Source: an uncultured Pseudoflavonifractor sp. (GTDB lineage: Bacteria; Bacillota; Clostridia; Oscillospirales; Oscillospiraceae). Taken from it: a stretch of 11,657 nt of DNA. The notes under the pieces are model-generated. The model saw only the letters and a program-made list of their open reading frames with translations, ran no database searches and had not been told where the DNA came from. The translations under genes were made by a program, and so were the position numbers. The stretch lies in NCBI GenBank assembly GCA_947565875.1, contig CANOHR010000017.1, positions 1 to 11,657 on the forward strand. Reading direction: 5' to 3'. Positions 1-5,920 of the stretch are shown here, in pieces (the first letter of the stretch is position 1; each line of letters begins with the position of its first letter).

Positions 1-6
1 GCCAAA

Positions 7-171
7 TCATTGGTCCGCATCCCCCTTTATCTCCTCCACCTGACAGCCGCAATGAGGACATACGATTGCCTCCTTGGCGATCGTTTTTCCACAGTGCTTA
101 CAGAATTTTGTTTCCTTTGGTGCCTGGGACTCCTCCGCCATAGGCTCCGTCTTTGTTTCCGCTTCGCTCAT
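7..171 (-). CDS. Small zinc-ribbon protein, 54 aa
   Basis: This short reading frame runs from an ATG at 171 to a TGA at 7-9, preceded by a strong Shine-Dalgarno (TAGGAGGT on the minus strand) about 7 nt upstream. The first ~22 residues are acidic, polar and probably disordered. A single zinc ribbon follows: CKHCGK (Cys24, Cys27) and CPHCGC (Cys38, Cys41), i.e. CxxC-x10-CxxC, which should bind one Zn2+. There is no signal peptide or membrane segment, so it should be cytoplasmic. Zinc ribbons of this kind occur in many Bacillota mini-proteins of unknown role and are often protein- or nucleic-acid-binding. It diverges from the XRE regulator at 309 and shares its control region, which suggests common regulation. 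The four cysteines, the RBS and a good promoter make it a convincing gene; its function is unknown. Confidence 0.8.
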   Translation of the reverse strand: MSEAETKTEPMAEESQAPKETKFCKHCGKTIAKEAIVCPHCGCQVEEIKGDADQ

Positions 172-216
172 GTTTATACCTCCTACTTCTTTATTTTAAA
201 ATAGGGCCGGGACCTG

Positions 217-246
217 CTGACACCAGTATATACCATTTTTTATAAT
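217..246 (+). promoter_or_regulatory. Promoter of the XRE regulator (CTGACA-N18-TATAAT)
   Basis: CTGACA at 217-222 and a perfect TATAAT at 241-246 are separated by 18 bp. The predicted start near 252-253 falls inside the 24-bp palindrome. This promoter covers the same DNA as the minus-strand promoter at 225-253, so the two should compete for polymerase. Basis: match to the sigma-A consensus. Confidence 0.55.
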
Positions 247-253
247 TACGCAA
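225..253 (-). promoter_or_regulatory. Promoter of the zinc-ribbon gene (TTGCGT-N17-TATACT)
   Basis: On the minus strand, TTGCGT (253-248) is a -35 box and TATACT (230-225) a -10 box, with exactly 17 bp between them. This matches the sigma-A consensus well and would start transcription near 218, about 47 nt before the ATG. The -35 box lies within the left end of the 24-bp palindrome (249-272), so a protein bound there would block it. Basis: sequence pattern only. Confidence 0.6.
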
Positions 254-272
254 GTGCGTATACGCACTTGCG
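249..272. promoter_or_regulatory. Perfect 24-bp palindrome, candidate operator
   Basis: The half-site cgcaagtgcgta (249-260) is followed directly by its exact reverse complement (261-272), and the symmetry ends at 248/273. It overlaps the -35 box of the zinc-ribbon promoter and the predicted transcription start of the XRE gene. That placement suits a dimeric repressor acting on both promoters, and the XRE protein encoded 37 bp downstream is the obvious candidate. If transcribed it could also fold as a hairpin at the 5' end of the XRE mRNA. The palindrome is seen directly; the operator role is inferred. Confidence 0.6.
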
Positions 273-308
273 ATAAATTGGCTACACTGTCCCCTGAGGT
301 GAAGCACA

Positions 309-551
309 ATGGGCGTTAAGGACACGGTAGCGGCACGGTTCCGGCAACTCTGCTCCCAGCGGGGCATTCGGACCAATGAGTTGGCGAACCTGGCCGGGGT
401 GACTCCCTCCACCGCTTACAGTATGCTGGATCCCCGGCGGCAGGACGTCTCCATCGTCACCATCAAGAAGTTCTGTGACGGCCTAGGGATCACTCTGGGG
501 GAGTTTTTCTCCACGCCGGAGTTCGATGCCCTGGAGCAGGAGATCAAATGA
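309..551 (+). CDS. Small XRE/Cro-CI-type HTH transcriptional regulator, 80 aa
   Basis: The protein is essentially one helix-turn-helix domain. Residues 5-18 form helix 1, TNELANLAG (22-30) is the positioning helix and TPSTAYSML (32-40) the recognition helix. Helices around 48-68 (ending in GITLGEFF) complete the five-helix lambda-repressor-like fold, and a short acidic tail follows. There is no sensor or dimerisation extension, so it belongs to the single-domain XRE proteins common in Clostridia. The ATG at 309 has GAGGTG (296-301) at 7-nt spacing. It probably binds DNA as a dimer and may regulate itself and the divergent zinc-ribbon gene through the palindrome at 249-272. A terminator follows its stop codon directly, so it is monocistronic. 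The family assignment is firm; target and signal are unknown. Confidence 0.85.
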   Translation: MGVKDTVAARFRQLCSQRGIRTNELANLAGVTPSTAYSMLDPRRQDVSIVTIKKFCDGLGITLGEFFSTPEFDALEQEIK

Positions 552-587
552 GCCGGAAGACCTGACGGGACTCCCGGCTTTTTCTTT
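551..587 (+). terminator. Rho-independent terminator of the XRE gene
   Basis: AGCCGG (551-556) pairs with CCGGCT (574-579). Further inner pairs are possible, and the run TTTTTCTTT follows. The 5' arm includes the last base of the XRE stop codon. It separates the regulator from the dusB promoter 14 bp downstream. Confidence 0.7.
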
Positions 588-592
588 CCCGA

Positions 593-621
593 TTGCCAAA
601 GTCTTCTTTTCATGGTACAAT
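593..621 (+). promoter_or_regulatory. Promoter of dusB-ECF sigma-anti-sigma (TTGCCA-N17-TACAAT)
   Basis: TTGCCA (593-598) and TACAAT (616-621) are spaced by 17 bp, close to the sigma-A consensus. The predicted start near 628 gives a leader of about 37 nt before the GTG of dusB. No terminator was seen until 3632, so this promoter may drive all three downstream genes. Confidence 0.7.
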
Positions 622-664
622 TTCAGCAGTGATAGAGAATGATATAGGATAGGAGAGCCTTCCC

Positions 665-1648
665 GTGTTTATCGGCAATGTTGAAATTTCCACCCCTCTG
701 GCTCTGGCCCCCATGGCAGGGGATACGGATCTGGCCTTTCGGACCATCTGCCGGGAGTTGGGGGCGGGGTATACCGTCACCGAGATGGTGTCCGCCCAGG
801 CCCTTTGCTTCCAGGACAAAAAGACCCTTCCTCTGCTGGAGCTGGGGGAGGGAGAACATCCCGCCGCCGTACAGCTTTTCGGCTGTAAGGAGGACGTCAT
901 GGAAAAGGGAGCGGCCAAGGCCGCCGAGTATTCCGGGGCGGATATCATCGACATCAACATGGGCTGCCCCATGCCCAAGATCTACAATAACGGGGAGGGC
1001 TCCGGCCTTGCCCGGGACCCGGAGAAGGCCGCCAAGGTAGCCGCCGCCGTGGTCCGGGGAGCCGGTGGAAAGCCCGTCACCGCCAAGCTGCGCCTGGGCT
1101 GGGACAAAGGACACATCAACTGTGTGGAACTGGCTCTGCGGCTTCAGGACGCGGGGGTGTCCGCCATAGCCGTCCACGGACGGACCACGGTACAAAAGTA
1201 CAGCGGCCGGGCAGACTGGAACCTGATCCGGGCTGTCAAGGCCGCCCTTTCCATTCCGGTGATCGCCAACGGGGACGTATTCTCCCCCAAGGATGCGGTG
1301 GATATTTTAAAGCGCACCGGGGCGGATATGGTGATGATCGGCCGGGGAGCTTTGGGCAATCCCTGGCTCTTCCAGCAATGCGCCGCCGCCCTGCGGGGAG
1401 AGCCTGTCCCAGAGCGTCCCCCCCTCCGGGAACGCATCGATACGGCAGTGCGGCAGATCGAACTGACGGCCCGTCAAAAGGGAGAGCGCCTCGCCTGTCT
1501 TCAGGCCCGGCGGCAATCCATTTTATATTTAAAGGGGATCCCCTACGCGGGATACTATAAGGAAAAGCTCTGCCGGGTAGAGACATTGGAGCAGGTCTAC
1601 GAACTTACAAAGGGGATCAAGCGGGATCTGAAGGACCCCGAGGAATAG
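665..1648 (+). CDS. dusB: tRNA-dihydrouridine synthase, DusB-type
   Basis: An FMN-dependent, NADPH-using enzyme that reduces uridines in the tRNA D-loop to dihydrouridine, in the cytoplasm. The 327 residues match the usual length. The N-terminal TIM barrel opens with PLALAPMAGDTDLAFR (11-26) and carries TEMVSAQAL (39-47), NMGCPMPKI (98-106, with Cys101 as catalytic acid), KLRLGW (141-146, FMN-contacting Lys/Arg), VHGRT (170-174), IANGDV (200-205) and GRGALGNPW (227-235). The helical tRNA-binding domain covers about 245-320. The GTG at 665 is supported by AGGAG at 651-655; no nearby in-frame ATG gives a full barrel. Odd point: the family's C-terminal RKH motif reads RRQ (282-284). It leads the transcript to the ECF sigma gene, from which it is separated by a 10-bp hairpin lacking a U-tract. 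The family call is secure. Confidence 0.95.
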   Translation: MFIGNVEISTPLALAPMAGDTDLAFRTICRELGAGYTVTEMVSAQALCFQDKKTLPLLELGEGEHPAAVQLFGCKEDVMEKGAAKAAEYSGADIIDINMGCPMPKIYNNGEGSGLARDPEKAAKVAAAVVRGAGGKPVTAKLRLGWDKGHINCVELALRLQDAGVSAIAVHGRTTVQKYSGRADWNLIRAVKAALSIPVIANGDVFSPKDAVDILKRTGADMVMIGRGALGNPWLFQQCAAALRGEPVPERPPLRERIDTAVRQIELTARQKGERLACLQARRQSILYLKGIPYAGYYKEKLCRVETLEQVYELTKGIKRDLKDPEE

Positions 1649-1651
1649 GAT

Positions 1652-1674
1652 GCGGGCGCACGACGTGCGCCCGC
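1652..1674 (+). repeat. Perfect 10-bp GC stem-loop between dusB and the sigma gene
   Basis: gcgggcgcac (1652-1661), loop gac, gtgcgcccgc (1665-1674). It begins 3 nt after the dusB stop. No T-run follows, so it is not a standard terminator. It may stabilise the upstream message, dampen downstream expression, or be a remnant of a dispersed palindromic repeat. Confidence 0.75.
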
Positions 1675-1714
1675 TGAAACAGAATAACAAAGGAGAAAGG
1701 CAGGTGAGTTTACG

Positions 1715-2305
1715 GTGACGGAACAGGAATTGGTCCAGGCCGCCCAACAGGGCAGTCAGGATGCCTTTGCCCGGTTGGTGGAGCAAAACCAGGGCAAAAT
1801 ATATCATCTATGTTACCGCATGACGGGCAATCCCGAGGACGCCGCCGACCTCACCCAGGACGCCTTTCTCAACGCATGGCGGGGCCTTCCCAAATTCAGC
1901 TTCCAGAGTACCTTCTCCACCTGGCTCTACCGTCTGGCCTCCAACGCCTGTATTGACTTTCTCCGCCGGGAGAAGCGCCGAAGTTCTCTTTCCATGACCC
2001 TGGACGAGGGGGACGGTGAGGAGCCCCGGGAAGCAGAGATCCCCGATGAGCGGTACGCCCCGGAGCGGGAACTGGAGCGAAAGGAGACCCTCCAGGCCCT
2101 GGAAGCCGCCCTGGCCTCCCTCTCTATCGAACACCGGCAGGTCCTTCTTCTCCGGGAGACCCAGGGCCTTTCCTATCAGGAGATCGCCCAATGTCTCGGC
2201 CTGGAGGAGGGTACGGTAAAGTCCCGGATCGCCAGGGCAAGACTGGCTCTGCGAGATTTTCTTGTGAAAAGCGGGAACTTTTCTTTCCCGCCTCCGTCCA
2301 AGTAA
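1715..2305 (+). CDS. ECF (group 4) RNA polymerase sigma factor
   Basis: Extracytoplasmic-function sigma-70 family protein, 196 aa, that directs RNA polymerase to stress or envelope regulons. Region 2 covers about 18-90: DAADLTQDAFLNAWRGL (42-58) is the core-binding/-10 helix and STFSTWLYRLASNACIDFLR (65-84) follows. An acidic linker spans about 91-125. Region 4 covers about 127-183, with the -35-reading HTH LSYQEIAQCLGLEEGTVKSR (152-171). Regions 1 and 3 are absent, as expected for ECF factors. The GTG start at 1715 is set by AGGTGA (1702-1707) at 7-nt spacing. It precedes its cognate zinc anti-sigma gene but is separated from it by 122 nt holding an inverted repeat. The resemblance is to SigW/RpoE-like clostridial factors. 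Its regulon cannot be read here, and no clear autoregulatory ECF promoter was found upstream. Confidence 0.92.
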   Translation: MTEQELVQAAQQGSQDAFARLVEQNQGKIYHLCYRMTGNPEDAADLTQDAFLNAWRGLPKFSFQSTFSTWLYRLASNACIDFLRREKRRSSLSMTLDEGDGEEPREAEIPDERYAPERELERKETLQALEAALASLSIEHRQVLLLRETQGLSYQEIAQCLGLEEGTVKSRIARARLALRDFLVKSGNFSFPPPSK

Positions 2306-2320
2306 GTGAAAGTGGGAACG

Positions 2321-2391
2321 GTAGGACGGGACGCCCCGGCCCGCCGTTCGGTTTCGGACCACCCCTGGCGTGCCGAGGCGTCGCGCCCTAC
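2321..2391. repeat. Imperfect inverted-repeat element between sigma and anti-sigma genes
   Basis: The 20-nt arms at 2321-2340 (gtaggacgggacgccccggc) and 2372-2391 pair at 17 of 20 positions, enclosing a 31-nt GC-rich centre. The GTAGG...CCTAC ends resemble those of the larger palindromic element at 10567-10690. It fills most of the 122-nt gap between two genes that are normally adjacent or overlapping. It is read as a small dispersed palindromic (REP/MITE-like) element; copy number elsewhere cannot be judged here. Confidence 0.55.
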
Positions 2392-2413
2392 GCCCATATA
2401 TCCCCATTCAGAA

Positions 2414-2420
2414 AGGAGGG
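2414..2420 (+). promoter_or_regulatory. RBS that sets the anti-sigma GTG start
   Basis: AGGAGGG lies 7 nt before the GTG at 2428. It is a near-perfect anti-16S match and decides against longer starts in the same open frame. Confidence 0.8.
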
Positions 2421-2427
2421 TCGCCCT

Positions 2428-3621
2428 GTGGCACACTGCGAAGAATATATTGACCTTATCAGCACCGCCATTGACGGGGCGCTCTCCCCGGAGGAGCGGG
2501 ATAGGCTCAACGCCCACCTGGCCTCCTGCCCGGAGTGCAAGGCCCTCTATGAGGAGTTCTCCGCCCTTCATACCGCCCTTTCGGACCTTCCTCCCGTGGA
2601 GGTCCCGGCAGACCTTTCCGGCCGTATCCTAGAGGCGGTGGCGGCGGAGACCGTCATCCCTTTTGCCCCCCCTAAGAAAAAGTCCTCCCTGCGGCGGGGC
2701 TGGCTGGCTTCCGCCGCCGTGCTGGCCATTATGCTTCTGGGTACATGGAGTTGGAAACCCTGGGAGAGAATGGACCGGACTGTAGGAAGCGCCCCGGCGG
2801 CGGGAGTCGCCATCAGCCAGGATCCCCCCTCTAGAGAGGAGCGGGAGAGCGCCCCCCTGAACGACGCGGTCCAAAGCCCGGACCCCAATGACGAGATCAT
2901 GCTCCTGACCAATGACAGCGCGGAGCCATCTCCCACCGATACTCCCGATCCCCTCCCCGCCCCTGCGGAGGCGGCCAGTATCGCCCCCACCGCCGCGGAG
3001 GACGTTTCTTTCCCCGCTCCCTCCGGTCCGGCTATCTCCACCCCCTCCAAGGCCAAGGAGGCTCCCGCCATCCCCGAAGCCGGGACCGGTTCGGAGGAGG
3101 TCCAACCCCGCCTTCGGATGGCGGGGCTCTCCCCGGAGGAGCCGGAGGCAAGCACGTCCTTCTCCCCGGAAACGGTGGAAGAAACCGTCACAATGGCCCC
3201 CACCCTGTTTTCCGCCCCCCTTCCCACCCCGGAGGCCGCAGATGGAGAAGGCCCCAACCAGCAGCCCCTTACCCTTCAGACCACCAGCCTTCCCCTGGAA
3301 ACGACCAACGACCTTCCCGAGCTTACTGTGGAGGAGGCGCTGGACCTGACGGCAGACTACTGCTTTGCCGGCTCGGGCTACAACACGGTCCGGGAGGAAC
3401 CGGACAGCCCTGTTCCCTCCGCCCATTTCTCTCTGGAGGAAGACGGAGTCTCCATCACGGGAGGGACCATTGTCTACACCGGCGAGGATGAGACTTTCTT
3501 CTTTTTTGAGTGCCAATGGGACGACGACCCGGAAAATCCCTATCACTACTCGGTCCACAAGCTTCAGCGCTATGTGGCCTGGCAGGGAGAGTCCTCCATC
3601 GACGGGGAATTCCGGCCCTGA
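2428..3621 (+). CDS. Zinc-binding membrane anti-sigma factor with long extracytoplasmic region
   Basis: Predicted partner of the ECF sigma factor, 397 aa. Residues 1-45 form a zinc anti-sigma (ZAS) domain: His3/Cys4, then AHLASCPEC giving the His30-x3-Cys34-x2-Cys37 ligand pattern. In this family such a domain holds the sigma factor at the membrane. A basic patch (KKK 83-85, RR 89-90) precedes one transmembrane helix (about 91-109, GWLASAAVLAIMLLGTWSW), giving N-in/C-out topology. Residues ~110-296 form a Pro/Ser/Thr/Glu-rich, probably disordered stalk. The last ~100 residues look folded and aromatic-rich (TFFFFECQWDDD, about 357-368) and may sense the envelope. The GTG at 2428 is chosen because AGGAGGG (2414-2420) lies 7 nt upstream and the ZAS domain begins at once; the frame is open back to 2191, overlapping the sigma gene, but that stretch has no family similarity. 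A terminator follows. The ZAS/membrane call is strong; the C-terminal domain is unassigned. Confidence 0.88.
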   Translation: MAHCEEYIDLISTAIDGALSPEERDRLNAHLASCPECKALYEEFSALHTALSDLPPVEVPADLSGRILEAVAAETVIPFAPPKKKSSLRRGWLASAAVLAIMLLGTWSWKPWERMDRTVGSAPAAGVAISQDPPSREERESAPLNDAVQSPDPNDEIMLLTNDSAEPSPTDTPDPLPAPAEAASIAPTAAEDVSFPAPSGPAISTPSKAKEAPAIPEAGTGSEEVQPRLRMAGLSPEEPEASTSFSPETVEETVTMAPTLFSAPLPTPEAADGEGPNQQPLTLQTTSLPLETTNDLPELTVEEALDLTADYCFAGSGYNTVREEPDSPVPSAHFSLEEDGVSITGGTIVYTGEDETFFFFECQWDDDPENPYHYSVHKLQRYVAWQGESSIDGEFRP

Positions 3622-3631
3622 ACCGTCTCTG

Positions 3632-3665
3632 AGAGCGGCCCCCTAAGAGGGGCCGCTCTTTTTTT
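3632..3665 (+). terminator. Strong rho-independent terminator after the anti-sigma gene
   Basis: A perfect 11-bp stem (agagcggcccc 3632-3642 with 3649-3659) and a 6-nt loop run into seven T residues (3659-3665). It closes the dusB-sigma-anti-sigma unit. Confidence 0.92.
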
Positions 3666-3698
3666 CCTTCTTTTTGTGCAATCACCTCAAAAATTTCC

Positions 3699-3727
3699 TT
3701 GTCACCGCGCCTTCTTTGCGCTATAAT
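3699..3727 (+). promoter_or_regulatory. Near-consensus promoter of the EF-G-like gene (TTGTCA-N17-TATAAT)
   Basis: TTGTCA (3699-3704), a 17-bp spacer and perfect TATAAT (3722-3727) form one of the best sigma-A promoters in the window, implying high constitutive expression. The predicted start is near 3734, giving a leader of about 53 nt. Confidence 0.85.
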
Positions 3728-3786
3728 GGACAAGAACAGTGAAATTTTAGCTCCCACTGTAAACCCACTATAAGGAGAGGATCCAC

Positions 3787-5862
3787 ATGAGCTATTCCGC
3801 GCAAAACATTCGCAACATCTGCCTGCTGGGCCACGCCGGCAACGGCAAGACCTCTCTGGCGGAGAGCATGCTTTTCCTCACCGGCGGCTCCGACCGTCTG
3901 GGCAAGGTCCCCGACGGAAATACCGTCTGTGACTACGACCCCGAGGAGCAGAAGCGTCAGACCACCATCTCCCTGGCGGTAGCCCCGGTGGAATATAACG
4001 GCTGTAAGATCAATGTACTGGACACTCCGGGCGCTTTTGATTTTGCCGGTGAGGTCATGGAATCCCTTCAGGCCTCCGACGCCGCCATCATTGTCTGTTC
4101 GGCCAAGTCGGGCATGAGCGTAGGCGCCGAGAAGGCATGGAAATACTGTGAGCAGCGCAAGCTGCCCCGGCTTCTTTACATCTCCAAGACCGACGAGGAT
4201 AACTCTGACTATAACGCCGCCTTTGCCACGTTGCGGGAGCGCTTCGGCAAGCACATCGCCCCTGTGGTGGCCCCCATCTGGGACGCCGATAAGAAGGTCA
4301 TCGGCATCATTGACGTCCTCCAGAAGCGTGCCTTTGAGATGGGCCCCAAGGGGGAACGGGTGGAGATCGACGTACCGGAGGATAAACTCAGCGTGCTGGA
4401 TGAACTCTACGACGCCCTGAAGGAGTCGGTGGCCGAGACCAGCGAGGAATTCATGGACAAGTATTTTTCCGGCGAGGACTTTACTTACGCCGAGATGATC
4501 CAGGGCCTGCGCCAGGGCGTGAAGGACCTCTCCCTCTTCCCTGTGGTCTGCGGCTCCGCCACTCAGGGTCTGGGCACCCGGATGCTGCTGGACACCATTG
4601 TGGAGCTGCTGCCCAACGCTTTGGAGGGCCAACCTCTTACCGCCGAGAACGAGGAGGGCGTCACCTCCCCCTTCGTTTCCGCTCCCGGCGCTCTTCCCAC
4701 CGCCTACGTCTTTAAAACCGTCTCCGACCAATACGGAAAGTATTCCTATGTAAAGGTCCTCTCCGGTTCGGTAAAGCCCGATATGATGATGGTCAATGCC
4801 CGCACGGGGGAGACGGAGAAGCTGGGACGGCTCTACGCCATGAAGGGCAAGAAGTACACCGAGGTCAAGGAACTCAACTGCGGCGACATCGGCGCCATCG
4901 GCAAGATGGATAAGCTGAAGACCGGGGACACCCTGTGCGAACCCCGGAAGGTGGTCAAGGTGGAGCCCATTCCCTTCGCCGAGGCCTGCTACAGCGTGGC
5001 CATCGCCCCCAAGACCCGGGGGCAGGAGGATAAGGTGGCCCAGGGCCTCAACCGGATGAATGAGGAAGATCCCTCCTTCTACTGGGTCAATAACTCCGAG
5101 ACCCATCAGCTGGTGGTCTATGCCGCCGGCGATATCCAGATCGACGTACTGGTGAGCAAGCTCAAGAGCCGCTTCAACGTAGAGGCCGAGACCTCCCCCG
5201 CCCGTGTCCCCTACCGGGAGAAGATCCGCAAGAAAGTGGAGAAGCAGGGCCGCCACAAGAAGCAGACCGGCGGCTCCGGCCAGTTCGGCGACGTGTGGAT
5301 CCGCTTTGAGCCCAACCCCGACCAGGAGGAGTTGGTCTTTGCCGAGGAGGTCTTCGGCGGAAGCGTGCCCAAGAACTTCTTCCCCGCAGTGGAGAAGGGC
5401 CTTCGGGAGGCCGTCCTTCACGGACCTCTGGCGGGTTATCCCCTGGTGAACCTGAAGGCCACCCTCTACGATGGAAGCTACCACCCGGTGGACTCCTCCG
5501 AGATCGCCTTCAAGACCGCCGCCCAGCTCTGCTACAAAGCCGCCATGCCCGAGGCCAACCCCATCCTTCTGGAGCCGGTGGGTGAGCTGAAGGTCACCAT
5601 CCCCGACAGCTACATGGGCGACGTGATGGGCGACATCACCAAGCGCCGGGGCCGGGTCATGGGCATGAACCCCGACGGGGAGGGCAACCAGATCCTGGAG
5701 GCCGAGGTCCCCATGGCCGAGATGGGCTCCTACGCCATCGACCTCCGGTCCATGACCCAAAGCCGGGGCTCCTTTACCTTCCACTTTGTCCGCTATGAGG
5801 AGGCCACTCCCCAGGCCCAGGAGAAGGCCATTGCCGAGGCCAAGGCCATGGAACAGGAATAA
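3787..5862 (+). CDS. EF-G-like translational GTPase (EF-G2 type)
   Basis: A 691-aa five-domain EF-G homologue, cytoplasmic and presumably ribosome-associated. The G domain has the P-loop GHAGNGKT (15-22), switch I RQTTIS (57-62, Thr60 kept), switch II DTPGAFDF (79-86), SKTD (133-136) in place of NKxD, and CGSA (255-258). Domain II covers about 303-390 and domain III about 395-470. Domain IV has the tip loop TGGSGQFGDV (494-503) and SYHPVDSSEIAFKTA (564-578); domain V contains PVGELKVTIPDSYMGDVMGD (597-616). The canonical switch II His (DTPGH) is Ala83 and the NKxD Asn is Ser133. Both departures fit the EF-G2 subfamily (as recalled, the Thermus thermophilus EF-G2 also lacks these residues) rather than housekeeping EF-G. 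The gene stands alone rather than in an rpsL-rpsG-fusA-tuf cluster, supporting a second, non-canonical factor. AGGAG (3773-3777) precedes the ATG. Translocation, recycling or a regulatory ribosome role are all possible. Confidence 0.92.
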   Translation: MSYSAQNIRNICLLGHAGNGKTSLAESMLFLTGGSDRLGKVPDGNTVCDYDPEEQKRQTTISLAVAPVEYNGCKINVLDTPGAFDFAGEVMESLQASDAAIIVCSAKSGMSVGAEKAWKYCEQRKLPRLLYISKTDEDNSDYNAAFATLRERFGKHIAPVVAPIWDADKKVIGIIDVLQKRAFEMGPKGERVEIDVPEDKLSVLDELYDALKESVAETSEEFMDKYFSGEDFTYAEMIQGLRQGVKDLSLFPVVCGSATQGLGTRMLLDTIVELLPNALEGQPLTAENEEGVTSPFVSAPGALPTAYVFKTVSDQYGKYSYVKVLSGSVKPDMMMVNARTGETEKLGRLYAMKGKKYTEVKELNCGDIGAIGKMDKLKTGDTLCEPRKVVKVEPIPFAEACYSVAIAPKTRGQEDKVAQGLNRMNEEDPSFYWVNNSETHQLVVYAAGDIQIDVLVSKLKSRFNVEAETSPARVPYREKIRKKVEKQGRHKKQTGGSGQFGDVWIRFEPNPDQEELVFAEEVFGGSVPKNFFPAVEKGLREAVLHGPLAGYPLVNLKATLYDGSYHPVDSSEIAFKTAAQLCYKAAMPEANPILLEPVGELKVTIPDSYMGDVMGDITKRRGRVMGMNPDGEGNQILEAEVPMAEMGSYAIDLRSMTQSRGSFTFHFVRYEEATPQAQEKAIAEAKAMEQE

Positions 5863-5876
5863 GCCGAAAAATGAGA

Positions 5877-5920
5877 AAGACCGCCCCCACCGGAAAGGTC
5901 CGGTGGGGGCGGTCTTTTTT
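5877..5920. terminator. Bidirectional terminator between EF-G-like and SLH genes
   Basis: An 18-bp perfect stem (5877-5894 with 5899-5916) and the loop aagg run into TTTTTT (5915-5920) on the plus strand. The same hairpin on the minus strand is followed by a weaker T-rich stretch (tctttctcattttt). It lies between the convergent stop codons at 5862 and 5920, so it probably ends both transcripts. Confidence 0.9.

Noticed and set aside
1675..1680. TGAAAC resembling an ECF (SigW-type) -35 box upstream of the sigma gene
   Set aside because: No CGTA-like -10 occurs 15-17 bp downstream, so an autoregulatory ECF promoter is not supported.
2191..2427. N-terminal extension of the anti-sigma frame, overlapping the sigma gene
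   Set aside because: The extra 79 residues have no family similarity. The ZAS domain begins right after the GTG at 2428, which has a near-perfect RBS.
2629..3558. 309-codon minus-strand frame opposite the anti-sigma gene
   Set aside because: Gly/Arg-rich antisense of the Pro/Ser-rich stalk; no start signals and no domain.
3721..5784. 687-codon minus-strand frame opposite the EF-G-like gene
   Set aside because: Shadow of the highly conserved EF-G-like frame; it shows a His/Gly/Leu-rich antisense composition and no promoter or RBS.
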